The position numbers and the translations under genes are program-made. This document shows positions 33,851 to 42,172 of a stretch of DNA of 64,000 bases, in pieces. The notes under the pieces are model-generated. The model was not told the origin of the DNA, did not search any database, and saw nothing but the letters and a program-made list of their open reading frames with translations. The number at the start of each line of letters is the position of its first letter. Positions within the stretch are counted from its first letter, which is position 1. This DNA comes from Natrinema zhouii. GTDB lineage: Archaea > Halobacteriota > Halobacteria > Halobacteriales > Natrialbaceae. The stretch covers positions 1,860,001 to 1,924,000 of the forward strand of contig NZ_CP059154.1 in assembly GCF_013456555.2 (NCBI RefSeq), written 5' to 3'.

Positions 33851-35143
33851 CTACCGCCTGAGAATTTCGACGTACCTGATTTCGACCGAGACGGACTGAT
33901 CTGCGTGGCTATTGATTCGTTCGTGGAGGATATCGGCTAACTCGGGTGCTGACTCGCCCGGCGGACCGCCGATCGTCACGACCACCTGCTCCGGATTCCG
34001 GAACGGATAGTTGTCGTCCATCACCACCTGGTACTCGAGCAGTTCGTAGCTCTCGTATTGCTCCTGTGTAAGGACTGTCTCTACTTCGTCACGAGCGTCC
34101 TGCTCGAAGTTGCCCGCCTCGTAGGAGGCGTAGGTGATCCCGCCGAGGAACACCGCGAAGACGAGGACGATGACCATGAGACCGACGATCCGCCGGCGCA
34201 AGCGCTGTTCCGTCTCGCCGATCGAAAACAGATTCTCCGGACGATAGCCGGCGTACCACAGCGTCAACAGGCCGGCGAGGTTCACCGACAGCAAGTTGAC
34301 GAGGACGAGCACCGTCGCGCCGATCGCGGCCGTCGGTTGTCCCCACGCGAGCGTGATCCCCGCGACGCCCGCGGGCGGAATCAACGCCGCCGCGATCATC
34401 ACGCCGACGAGCGCGACGGAGGTTCCCGTCGCGATGCTGACGACCCCCGCGACGCCCGCGCCGAGCGCGATCGCGAGCGACAGTAAGTCGGGTGCGAGTC
34501 GTTCGGAGATCTCGCCGACGCTCGAGAGGACGAGATCGGGCGGGACGATGTTCATCGACCGAACCAGCACCGCGAAGACCGCCGCCGCGCCAATCGCGAC
34601 CACGACGCCGAGGATCTGGTAGGTGATGCTCTCGATAAACAGCTCCTCGTCGTCGATCACCGTGCCGACGCTGGCCCCCAGCGCCGGCCCGATCAGCGGC
34701 GCGATCACCATCGAGCCGACGACGACCGCAGGCGAGTCCAGCAGCAGCCCCGCGGTCGCGACCACGGCGCTGATGACCGTCATCACCACGTAGACGGGGA
34801 AACTCGGCGTCAGGTCGTCGGCCTCCGCCTGCAACTCCTGGCGCGAAATGCGGTCCGATCCGACGTCGCCCTCCTCGTACTCCTCGCGCAGTGCCTGGAA
34901 CCGTCGGGAGATGACCGTCTCCGCGTCGACGACGACCGTGTAGGCGTCCTCGTCGACGCCGGCCGCCTGAATCTCGTCGAGTACCGGTTCGACGGCCGCA
35001 TCCGGTAACGGAAAGTAGACGACCGCCGTGTACGCCCGACTGCCGGTCTCGTCCGTCACGACGTAGTCGATCTCCCGCTCGTCGAGCGTCTCGAGGATCG
35101 TCTCTCGCTTCCCCGTCGGTACCGTCAACTGTACGAGCCGCAC
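33851..35143 (-). CDS. DUF389 / TIGR00341 family membrane protein
   Basis: A 430-residue protein from a GTG at 35143. Residues about 1-85 form a soluble ACT-like alpha/beta domain (RLVQLTVPTGKRETILETLDEREIDYVVTD). Then come six to seven membrane segments of DUF389 (about 118-330) with VVVGSMVIAPLIGPALGASVGTVI and ALVGVMIAAALIPPAGVAGITLAWG, which contain the conserved Pro and Gly residues of the family. A periplasmic or extracellular C-terminal domain (about 345-430) ends the protein. Function is unknown; a transport role is guessed from the fold. It stands alone. Confidence 0.85.
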   Translation of the reverse strand: MRLVQLTVPTGKRETILETLDEREIDYVVTDETGSRAYTAVVYFPLPDAAVEPVLDEIQAAGVDEDAYTVVVDAETVISRRFQALREEYEEGDVGSDRISRQELQAEADDLTPSFPVYVVMTVISAVVATAGLLLDSPAVVVGSMVIAPLIGPALGASVGTVIDDEELFIESITYQILGVVVAIGAAAVFAVLVRSMNIVPPDLVLSSVGEISERLAPDLLSLAIALGAGVAGVVSIATGTSVALVGVMIAAALIPPAGVAGITLAWGQPTAAIGATVLVLVNLLSVNLAGLLTLWYAGYRPENLFSIGETEQRLRRRIVGLMVIVLVFAVFLGGITYASYEAGNFEQDARDEVETVLTQEQYESYELLEYQVVMDDNYPFRNPEQVVVTIGGPPGESAPELADILHERINSHADQSVSVEIRYVEILRR

Positions 35144-35269
35144 GTGTCCGTCTGAGACCGCGCGGGGTCATAACTCCGGGGCATTCCGTCCCACCGTGGA
35201 GGACGGTTCCGGCTCGAGCGCGGCGAGTCGTTTCGCTATTTTCTTGTAGTGACTTCTGGGAGTGTGCGT

Positions 35270-35743
35270 ATGATACGACGTCTCGCCTCGGTAGCCGGCG
35301 CGGTAATACTGGTGTCCGCCGCTGGTTTCCTCGCCGTCGTCAGGCGCGACGTTCTCACCGATCCCGTCACCGCGACGGTCTTCGCCGGGCTCGTCCTCGC
35401 GTCGCTCCTGTGGATCACCGGCAGCCTCACCGATTCGGTCTCGCTCGGCCGGCGAGCCGTGTCGTGGAACGTCTTCGTCGGAGCGGCGAACGTCGTCCTG
35501 TCGGCCGCCGTCGTTCTCTTGACGGTCCGATCCGCCATCGACACCGGTGCCGAGAGCGCCTGGTTTATCACCGCGGCGATGCTCGCCGGCGGCGTCTCGC
35601 TGTCCTGGCTGGGTGTCCAGATCGTCTTCGACAGCCACCACGTCGACCTCGAGGAGGCACCCTCGAGCGGGCGGGTTCTCGCCGTCGCACTGCTCGTCGC
35701 CGGGGCGTTCGGCGTCGGATTGCTCGCGGGAAGAGTGGTGTAG
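35270..35743 (+). CDS. Membrane protein of unknown function (157 aa)
   Basis: A 157-residue protein with five predicted membrane segments (about 7-22, 34-50, 63-84, 96-114 and 135-152). The most distinctive soluble part is a short loop VFDSHHVDLEEAPSSGR near 117-133 with two His. It is not assigned to a family. The ATG at 35270 is supported by an AT-rich TATTTTCT at about 35233-35240. It is divergent from the DUF389 gene, sharing a 126-nt spacer, and lies 85 nt upstream of engB on the same strand. Confidence 0.62.
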   Translation: MIRRLASVAGAVILVSAAGFLAVVRRDVLTDPVTATVFAGLVLASLLWITGSLTDSVSLGRRAVSWNVFVGAANVVLSAAVVLLTVRSAIDTGAESAWFITAAMLAGGVSLSWLGVQIVFDSHHVDLEEAPSSGRVLAVALLVAGAFGVGLLAGRVV

Positions 35744-35796
35744 CGGCCCGTCCGCACGTGGGCGAGTGTGATCGAGCGCTCGGCTCCCGTTCAGTG

Positions 35797-35804
35797 TATA
35801 TAAA
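35797..35804 (+). promoter_or_regulatory. TATA box of engB
   Basis: TATATAAA is a textbook archaeal TATA box, 25-32 nt upstream of the engB ATG at 35829. The mRNA is predicted to be leaderless. Confidence 0.7.
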
Positions 35805-35828
35805 GGGACGAGACGCCTACACCGGTGT

Positions 35829-36446
35829 ATGTTCGATACTCGCCCCAATCGAGGGGCCGAAATCGCCCTCGTCGGCCGCTCGAACGTGGGCAAATCGACG
35901 CTCATGCGCGAGCTCACCGGCCACAGCTTCGACACCGGCGGCAAACCCGGCGTCACCCGCTCGCCCAACCACTACGACTGGGCCCCCGAGGACTTCGTCA
36001 TCACCGACCTCCCCGGCTTCGGCTTCATGAGCGGCGTCGACGAGGAGCACCGCGAGCAGATCAAGACCGAAATCGTCCACTACCTCGAGGAGTACGCCGA
36101 CAACGTCCTCGTCGCGATCCTCGTCGTCGACGGCAAGAGCGTCATCGACATCATCGACCGCCACTCCGGTCCCGACGAAATCCCCTACGACGTCGAGATG
36201 TTCCACTTCCTGCGCGATCTCGACATCCCGACGATCGTCGCCGTCAACAAGATGGACAAGGTCGACGACGAGGACGAGCGACTCGACGCCCTCTGCGACC
36301 GCCTCGGCCTCTACCCGCCCTGGAAGCAGTGGCAGGACACCATTGTACCCATCAGCGCGAAGAAGGGGCAACTCGAGCCGCTGAACGAGGCCGTCCGGAG
36401 CCATCTGCACGAGCAGGAGCGAGACGATTTGTTCAAGTTCTTCTAA
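35829..36446 (+). CDS. engB: GTP-binding protein EngB
   Basis: A 205-residue YihA/EngB GTPase: G1 GRSNVGKST at 16-24, switch I with [12 protein letters not shown]3 DLPGFGFMS near 60, G4 NKMD near 137 and G5 SAKKG near 174. In bacteria EngB is needed for 50S subunit assembly; a ribosome biogenesis role is inferred here, together with the NOG1-type GTPase 2.5 kb upstream. Length and motif order are standard. A strong TATA box precedes it, and a stack of hairpins lies immediately after its stop. Confidence 0.9.
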   Translation: MFDTRPNRGAEIALVGRSNVGKSTLMRELTGHSFDTGGKPGVTRSPNHYDWAPEDFVITDLPGFGFMSGVDEEHREQIKTEIVHYLEEYADNVLVAILVVDGKSVIDIIDRHSGPDEIPYDVEMFHFLRDLDIPTIVAVNKMDKVDDEDERLDALCDRLGLYPPWKQWQDTIVPISAKKGQLEPLNEAVRSHLHEQERDDLFKFF

Positions 36447-36450
36447 CGAA

Positions 36451-36489
36451 ATTTTGCTCTGCGGGCCGCAGAGCGGCCCTCGGCAAAAT
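36451..36489 (+). terminator. Hairpin immediately downstream of engB
   Basis: CTCTGCGGGCCGCAGAG (36457-36473) is a perfect hairpin nested inside ATTTTGC ... GCAAAAT (36451-36457 and 36483-36489). It starts 5 nt after the engB stop and is followed by a second hairpin, CAAAAGAG ... CTCTTTTG (36493-36500 and 36510-36517), ending in a T-run. A role in termination or 3'-end stability is inferred from position. Confidence 0.5.
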
Positions 36490-36830
36490 CTTCAAAAGAG
36501 CGCTATGCACTCTTTTGGACATCGCGGGATCTTCGATCACGCTCAGTTTCGATTAAAAGCACTCCTCCTTCCTCTCCGCTCGTGTTACTCGCTCCGAGTC
36601 AGTCGTCGGCCCGCTCGCTCCCTGGCTCACGGCTACGCCGTTCGCCTTCTCGCGGCGCTTCGCGCCGCGCTTTCGGTCGCTCGCGGTGAGTATCGGGTAA
36701 GCGCCTGCCCTCCCCCGCTGAGCGGAAACTTGCTTCCGCGATGCTCGGAAGAGCTTGCTCTTCCGTAGGATCGCGCGACTCTCGCAGTTGCTCGAGCCGC
36801 GCTCTTGGCCATCTTACGTCGTAATCGCGC
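36490..36830. repeat. Gene-free spacer carrying an array of short hairpins
   Basis: Between the convergent genes engB and the D-2-hydroxyacid dehydrogenase. Besides CAAAAGAG/CTCTTTTG there are CGCGGCG/CGCCGCG around 36651-36669, GCGGAA/TTCCGC at 36722-36739, and CGGAAGAGC/GCTCTTCCG at 36746-36765. All have tiny loops. No protein-coding pattern is seen. The spacing and density look non-random. Confidence 0.5.
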
Positions 36831-37772
36831 TCAAACAACCCGGTTGTGGAACTCCTCGCCGGTCTCGAGGCGGTCGACGTTCTCGCGGACAATGTCACCC
36901 ACATCTCGGAAATAGTCCCGCGTGTACGCGGCGCAGTGCGGTGAGACGATCACCTCGTCCAGCTCCCACAGCGGCGAGTCCTCGGGAAGCGGTTCCTCTT
37001 CGAAGACGTCCAGCGCCGCGCCCGCGAGGGAACTCGCCTCGAGCGCGTCGATCAGCGCCGGTTCGTCGACGACCGGCCCCCGAGCGACGTTCACGAAGTA
37101 CGCATCGTCGCGCATCGCATCGAACGCCTCGGCGTCGAAGAGGTGGTGCGTCTCGTCGGTCAGCGGCACGGTAACGATCACGAACTCCGCCGCTTCGATC
37201 GCTTCGAACAATCGGTCGTTCGCGTAGATCTCGTCGAAGCCGGGGACGGGATCGCCGGAGCGACGGACGCCAGTGACACGAACGCCGAGCGCGCCCAGCG
37301 TTTCCGCGACGCCTCGGCCGAGCGTTCCGGTGCCGACGACGCAGGCCGTCGTTCCCGGGAGAGTAAAGGCCTCGTCCCACTCCGGTCGCTCCCAGCGCCG
37401 TTCCTGCTGGTTCGCAACGTGGTCGTGGAGCCGCCGGGCGAACATGAGCAGGTAGCCCGCGACCGTCTCGCCGACGGTTCGGTCGTGGATCCCCGTGCTG
37501 TTCGTCAGAATTACCTCGTTCGCCTCGAGTTCGTCGAACGGAAACCGATCGACCCCCGCCTGAATCGAGTGAATCCAGTCCAGTTCGAGGAAGGCGTCCC
37601 GATACTCGAGGGTGACGACCGCGTCGCAGGACGCGATCTCGTCGTCGCTGACTACTTCGATCTCAATCGGGAGATCAGCGAGATAAGTCGCGAGCTCTCC
37701 CGGCGGAAAGACGTCGTCGACTGACTCGTGGATGCCCAGACTGGCGACTGGCGACTCGAATTGGGTACGCAT
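36831..37772 (-). CDS. D-2-hydroxyacid dehydrogenase
   Basis: A 313-residue NAD(P)-dependent oxidoreductase of the phosphoglycerate/formate dehydrogenase superfamily. The nucleotide site is CVVGTGTLGRGVAETLGALGVRVTGVRRS near residues 143-171, the catalytic Arg lies in VNVARGPVVDE, Glu in DVFEEEPLP and His in VIVSPHCAAYT. It interconverts a 2-oxoacid and a D-2-hydroxyacid; the exact substrate is unclear. The catalytic-domain half is shorter than in SerA and lacks an ACT domain. The ATG at 37772 is used; the GTG two codons upstream is an alternative. It is convergent with engB across a hairpin-rich spacer. Confidence 0.86.
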   Translation of the reverse strand: MRTQFESPVASLGIHESVDDVFPPGELATYLADLPIEIEVVSDDEIASCDAVVTLEYRDAFLELDWIHSIQAGVDRFPFDELEANEVILTNSTGIHDRTVGETVAGYLLMFARRLHDHVANQQERRWERPEWDEAFTLPGTTACVVGTGTLGRGVAETLGALGVRVTGVRRSGDPVPGFDEIYANDRLFEAIEAAEFVIVTVPLTDETHHLFDAEAFDAMRDDAYFVNVARGPVVDEPALIDALEASSLAGAALDVFEEEPLPEDSPLWELDEVIVSPHCAAYTRDYFRDVGDIVRENVDRLETGEEFHNRVV

Positions 37773-37874
37773 ACGCACCGCTACGAACGAGGCGGGATTG
37801 AACCTTTGGTCGATTACGATTCGGAAGCCGACCGCATCGGAGGGTTTTCTGACCCGGAGAATTTCCTTTCATAT

Positions 37875-37882
37875 TGATATAC
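37875..37882 (+). promoter_or_regulatory. TATA-like box of the Tat lipoprotein gene
   Basis: TGATATAC, inside an AT-rich stretch, is 22-29 nt upstream of the ATG at 37904. Confidence 0.5.
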
Positions 37883-37903
37883 TTCCGTTCGTAGCGTCCT
37901 GCT

Positions 37904-38407
37904 ATGCAACAACGAATTGACGCCGGTTCGAACGGCGAGCTCGGGATCGAAACGAGTCGCGTCACTCGACGGAGTACCCTGATCGGGGTCGGGGCGATGG
38001 CCGTTACCGGGTTGGCCGGGTGCTCGGCCAGAGCGAACGAAAGACTCGAGGACGTGACCGTCTTCAACGAGACCGACGAGCCGATCGACGGGACGATCGA
38101 AATCGTCGGGCCGGACGATGAGGTCGCTCTTTCGGACGCGTTCGACGTCGCATCACACGACGAGGAAGTCAACGGGGACTCGAACGCGTCGGCAGCGTAC
38201 GAGCGGGTCTGGGGAACCATCGGCGACTACGACGTTTTCGTCCAACTAGCTGACGGGTTCGACATCGCCGGGAAAACGCGTGCGGACGAAACGGTGACGA
38301 TCGAAGACACGGATAGCGCACTGCTCGCCGTCGTTCTCGGCTCGGACGACCGCGAAGACGAGATCGGTTTCGCCGTGGGAGAACGCTGGAGCGACTTCGA
38401 GCGGTAG
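37904..38407 (+). CDS. Tat-exported lipoprotein of unknown function
   Basis: A 167-residue protein whose N-terminus carries a twin-arginine motif (TRRSTLIG near residues 21-28), a hydrophobic stretch and the lipobox LAGC (Cys about residue 40). The mature part is an immunoglobulin-like beta domain: VTVFNETDEPIDGTIEIVGPDDEVALSDAFDVASHDE and a later YDVFVQLADGFDIAG. Several haloarchaeal proteins of this shape are surface lipoproteins with no known role. It is divergent from the dehydrogenase; the next gene is convergent. Confidence 0.75.
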   Translation: MQQRIDAGSNGELGIETSRVTRRSTLIGVGAMAVTGLAGCSARANERLEDVTVFNETDEPIDGTIEIVGPDDEVALSDAFDVASHDEEVNGDSNASAAYERVWGTIGDYDVFVQLADGFDIAGKTRADETVTIEDTDSALLAVVLGSDDREDEIGFAVGERWSDFER

Positions 38408-38663
38408 TCATGGTACGGGTCACTGCCGGGACCATTCGTCGCGCCATCTCGGATTCTACAGGAATGCAGGGAGATACGTCTCCGGGTCGCTGAGAGGGTG
38501 GCTCAGTGAAAGCTATCATCACAAGGGGCTAAGCGGGGGTAACTCTCGTCATCGCCACCGATCGATGGTACCCCCGTCGGACGCAAAAGCCTCACGGACA
38601 TCCGTTCGAATCCGAAAATCCGCTGGGTCACGAGCCCCGACGGGAATCCACGTTCGACTATCG

Positions 38664-40007
38664 CTACCACTCCTCGAGCCTGCGCAGTTCCTCGGCCACG
38701 TCCTCGATTTCGTCGGGCTCGAGCGCGCCACGTTCGGTCACGATCTCGGAAACGCAGTCGGCGGGCGTTACGTCGAATGTCGGGTTCAGCACGTCGATCC
38801 CGGCGTCGCCGTCGTACACCGCGGCCCGGTCGCCCGACTCGAGGTTCACGGCCTCGCGGGTCGAAACTTTGTCCGTCGCCGCGACGACGGACACTGGAAT
38901 CCCCTCGCGGTCGGCGGCGATCGCCAGCGCTCGCGTCCCGGTCTTGTTCACGACGGAGCCGTCGGGAAGGACGGTGTCCGCGCCGACCACGACGCGGTCG
39001 ACGTCCGCGTCGGCCAGCACGTGCGCCGCCGCCGCGTCGGTGTGGACCGTCACGGTGCTCGACGTCGTTTCGGCCAGTTCCGCCGCGACGGCGATCCCCT
39101 CGCGGGCCGGCCGCGATTCGGCGACGAAGACCCGCAACGGTTCGGCCGTTCGGAGCACCTCGAGCACTGTCCCCGACCGCGAGAGGGTCGCGACGCTGCC
39201 CTCGATCCGCTCGCTCGCGTTTTTCGCGGCGTCCTCGTCGGCCGTCAGCGCGCGATCGATGTTCGACAGCGCCGACTCGAGGACTGCGGGTGCACCCGTC
39301 TCCGCCTCCGTATCGCCATCTGCACCGGCCATCACCCGGTTTACTCGGTTCCGGAGGACGGCCATCGAGGGTCGCGCCTCGAGCAACCGGCTCGCGAGTT
39401 CGACGAGCTCGTCCCGCTCGCCGTCGGGATCCGCACCGAACGCATCCCGTTCGGCCACGAGAAGGCCCGCTCGATCGCGCAGCACCTCGAGCGCTCGTAC
39501 GGACAGATATGCAGCGCCGTGTTCGTCGTCGGCCGCGATCGATCGAACGGTGGGAGCCACGCGCTCGTAGGCGGTCCACAGTTCGGGGACCGTCTCGCGG
39601 TCGTCCCCGACTTTCTCGAGCAGTTCGGTAGGGGCGACCCACTCGAGGTCGTCGTGTTCCTCGCTCAGATCGATCTCGCGAGCGTCGCAGTCGAACAGAT
39701 AAGGGTGAACGACCCACTCGCGCTCGAGGTTCGAGTCCTCGAACTCGACCGGCCGACCGGAACGGACCAGCGAGACGGCGTCGGCCTCGAGGCCGGTTTC
39801 CTCGCGAATCTCGACGAGGACCTGCTCGTCCGGCCGTCCCTCCGCGAAGCCGGAGACGCCGCCCCACTGTCCCCTGTAGGTGCCGACCGAATCGCTCCGG
39901 CGCAACACGAGGACCTCGCTGCGGTTGCGGAGGAACGCGGTGACGACGCGGGTCGCGCTCGCCGCTTCGTCCTCGGATTCGTCGCGATCCCTCGCTGAGT
40001 CACTCAT
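38664..40007 (-). CDS. NUDIX hydrolase - eIF-2B alpha-like fusion protein
   Basis: A 447-residue two-domain fusion. Residues about 20-150 are a NUDIX domain with GFAEGRPDEQVLVEIREETGLEAD, a nearly canonical NUDIX box. Residues about 190-445 are an eIF2B-alpha/beta/delta-like Rossmann domain with GADTVLPDGSVVNKTGTRALAIAA and DVLNPTFDVTPADCVSEIVTE. The latter family includes ribose-1,5-bisphosphate isomerase and methylthioribose-1-phosphate isomerase, so the pair may process a nucleotide- or sugar-phosphate. The same fusion is known to me from other haloarchaea. The ATG at 40007 is preferred to an Arg-rich upstream extension. Confidence 0.85.
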   Translation of the reverse strand: MSDSARDRDESEDEAASATRVVTAFLRNRSEVLVLRRSDSVGTYRGQWGGVSGFAEGRPDEQVLVEIREETGLEADAVSLVRSGRPVEFEDSNLEREWVVHPYLFDCDAREIDLSEEHDDLEWVAPTELLEKVGDDRETVPELWTAYERVAPTVRSIAADDEHGAAYLSVRALEVLRDRAGLLVAERDAFGADPDGERDELVELASRLLEARPSMAVLRNRVNRVMAGADGDTEAETGAPAVLESALSNIDRALTADEDAAKNASERIEGSVATLSRSGTVLEVLRTAEPLRVFVAESRPAREGIAVAAELAETTSSTVTVHTDAAAAHVLADADVDRVVVGADTVLPDGSVVNKTGTRALAIAADREGIPVSVVAATDKVSTREAVNLESGDRAAVYDGDAGIDVLNPTFDVTPADCVSEIVTERGALEPDEIEDVAEELRRLEEW

Positions 40008-40162
40008 ACTCGAGGCCACGACCGCTCGCGGGGAATCGCTTTCGGGATTGGCTGCCGTCTCCACGGCTATGCAACGTGCAGACCGAGTGAGTCCTCCGTC
40101 GGCGATCTGCCACCGACCTCGAGTGCGTGAACTATACCCGTCTCGGGTACCCTCGTGAGAGC

Positions 40163-40708
40163 ATGACACAGCGCGTAACGGTATCGCTCGACGACGACTC
40201 GGCCGCGGCCCTCGAGACGTTGGTCGCCGAGACGGGCAACGGACAGAGCGAGGTCGTCCGCCGCGCACTCACCTTCTACGCGGCGAACTTCGAGGCGGCC
40301 AACGAACGGCCGAGCGAGAACCTCGAGCGGTACTACCGGATGCTCTCCTCGGGGGAGCACGTCCTGCTCGATATCGACTTCCTCCACGCCTTCCTCGAGC
40401 ACTGCTACGCCGGCGGCGAACCCGATCCGGCGTTCGTCGAGGCGGCCGACCGGGTCTCCGACTACCACGCCCGCGAGTACGAGACCCGATTCGACGAGGT
40501 CGGCGACCTGCTCGAGTGGCTCTCCTTCTGTGGCTTCCTCGACGTCCGCGAGGAGGGCGAGGGGGTCTACCACCTCGTCTTTCCCTCGGAGGCCGTTCGC
40601 TGGTTCATGACCCGGTTCATCGAGCGCAGCACCGTCGAGTTGCCGACGGAGATCGAACTCGAGGGCGGCGTCTCGAAGGTGATCGTCACCGAACGGACGG
40701 CCGACTGA
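40163..40708 (+). CDS. Ribbon-helix-helix DNA-binding protein
   Basis: A 181-residue protein. Residues 1-40 are a CopG/MetJ-like ribbon-helix-helix (TQRVTVSLDDDSAAALETLVAETGNGQSEVVRRALTFYAANF), the strand contacting DNA. The remaining 140 residues are helical, with HVLLDIDFLHAFLEHCYAGGEPDPAFVEAADRVSDYHAREYETRF and a final strand pair VSKVIVTER, possibly a sensor domain. The ATG is preceded by AACTATACC about 26-33 nt upstream. It lies 247 nt before the Nramp-hydantoinase cluster on the same strand, so control of that cluster is possible. Confidence 0.8.
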   Translation: MTQRVTVSLDDDSAAALETLVAETGNGQSEVVRRALTFYAANFEAANERPSENLERYYRMLSSGEHVLLDIDFLHAFLEHCYAGGEPDPAFVEAADRVSDYHAREYETRFDEVGDLLEWLSFCGFLDVREEGEGVYHLVFPSEAVRWFMTRFIERSTVELPTEIELEGGVSKVIVTERTAD

Positions 40709-40936
40709 CGCGAACAGGTGGCCGACTGACGATCGCTCGGCACGAGCGCCGATCCGTGATCAACGACTGGCAGGGAACCCGCTCGGCAGCTATCAGTGAA
40801 CGCGCTCGAATACTGGGAACGGATCGTGACGATCACACGAGTTCATACGACTTCATACGTCGATCACAGTTCCTCTAGTCGCCGGACTGTCCGTATGTTC
40901 GACTCTTAACAACCCTTTTGGGAATCTCGGAGAGTG

Positions 40937-40952
40937 GTGTATGTGAATACAC
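40937..40952. promoter_or_regulatory. Palindrome just before the Nramp-like gene (candidate operator)
   Basis: GTGTAT-GTGA-ATACAC, perfect 6-bp arms, ending 3 nt before the ATG at 40956. A regulator bound here would block the promoter or start region. A second pattern, two near-direct copies of TTCATACG (about 40840-40860), lies 100 nt upstream. Confidence 0.45.
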
Positions 40953-40955
40953 ATC

Positions 40956-42161
40956 ATGGGTGTCATCGATCGAGTGAAGGCGATCGGACCGGGCGCGCTC
41001 GTCGCGGCGGCGTTCGTCGGTCCGGGGACGGTAACGACCGCGAGCGTGATCGGTGCCGAGTACGCGTACCTGCTCGTGTGGACGATCGCGTTCTCGATCC
41101 TGGCGACGATCGTGCTCCAGGAGATGAGCGCGCGGCTGGGACTGATCACGCAGGAAGGACTGGGCGAAGCGTTCCGAAACGAGTTCGATAACCCGATTCC
41201 GCAGGCGATCACCGTCGCGCTCGTCGTGAGCGCGATCGGCATCGGGACGGCGGCGTTCCAGACGGGCAACATCGTCGGCGGCGCTGCCGGCCTGGCGACG
41301 ATCACCGGCGTCAGCGAGAATATCTGGGGACCGATCATGGGTCTCGTCGCCGCCGGCCTGCTGTGGACGGGGAACTACAAGCTGATCGAGCGGGTCTTCA
41401 TCGGCCTCGTCACCGTCATGGGACTGGCGTTCGTGCTCAACGCGATCATCGTCCGGCCCGATATCGGCTCGCTGGCGGGCGGCCTCGTCCCGACCGTCCC
41501 CGAGGGATCGGCGTACCTCATCGCCGGCCTCGTCGGGACCACCGTCGTCGGCTACAACCTGTTCCTGCACGCGAGCACCGTCCAGGAGCGGTGGGACGGT
41601 GCCGAAGACCTCGCCGAGTGTCGCGCGGACACGATCGGCATGGTCATCGTCGGCGGTATTATCACGACTGCAATCGTCGTCACGGCCGCCGCGGTGTTCC
41701 CCGAAGGAACGCAGATCAGTAACGTCGGCGAGATGGCCGACCAGCTCGAGCCGGTCTTCGGCGGCTACGCGCTCACGTTCTTCGCGATCGGCCTCTTCGC
41801 GGCTGGCTTCACGAGTTCGATGAGCGCGCCACTCGCGGGCGCCTACGCCACCGCCGGCGCGCTGGGCTGGGAGCGGGACCTGACATCGACCCGGTTCCGG
41901 GCGATCTGGATGACGATCCTCGGCGTCGGCATCGTCTTCTCGGCGCTGGACTACAACCCCGTGCAGGTGATCGTCTTCGCACAGGTCGCCAACGGGCTCT
42001 TGCTGCCGATTCTGGCGGTGTTCCTCATCTACGCGATGAACAACGACGGCCTGCTGGGCGAGCACACGAACAGTACCCTCCAGAACGTTCTCGGCGGGCT
42101 CGTCACGCTCGTCGTGATCGGTATCGGCCTCCGAACGCTCTACGACGTCTTGCTCCTCTAA
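40956..42161 (+). CDS. Nramp-fold membrane transporter with altered metal-site motifs
   Basis: A 401-residue protein with eleven predicted membrane segments and the Nramp fold, beginning at IGPGALVAAAFVGPGTVTTAS. In helix 1 the canonical DPGN is replaced by GPGT at 22-25; in helix 6 the canonical M-P-H is V198-G199-Y200, in VGYNLFLHAS. Asp, Asn and Met, the three ligands for Mn2+/Fe2+, are therefore all missing. The rest of the family pattern is kept (LQEMSARLG in helix 2, TVQE after helix 6). The protein probably moves something else, as do other divergent Nramp relatives. It starts an apparent operon: hyuA begins 11 nt after its stop. Confidence 0.8.
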   Translation: MGVIDRVKAIGPGALVAAAFVGPGTVTTASVIGAEYAYLLVWTIAFSILATIVLQEMSARLGLITQEGLGEAFRNEFDNPIPQAITVALVVSAIGIGTAAFQTGNIVGGAAGLATITGVSENIWGPIMGLVAAGLLWTGNYKLIERVFIGLVTVMGLAFVLNAIIVRPDIGSLAGGLVPTVPEGSAYLIAGLVGTTVVGYNLFLHASTVQERWDGAEDLAECRADTIGMVIVGGIITTAIVVTAAAVFPEGTQISNVGEMADQLEPVFGGYALTFFAIGLFAAGFTSSMSAPLAGAYATAGALGWERDLTSTRFRAIWMTILGVGIVFSALDYNPVQVIVFAQVANGLLLPILAVFLIYAMNNDGLLGEHTNSTLQNVLGGLVTLVVIGIGLRTLYDVLLL

Positions 42162-42172
42162 CGGACGACCGA

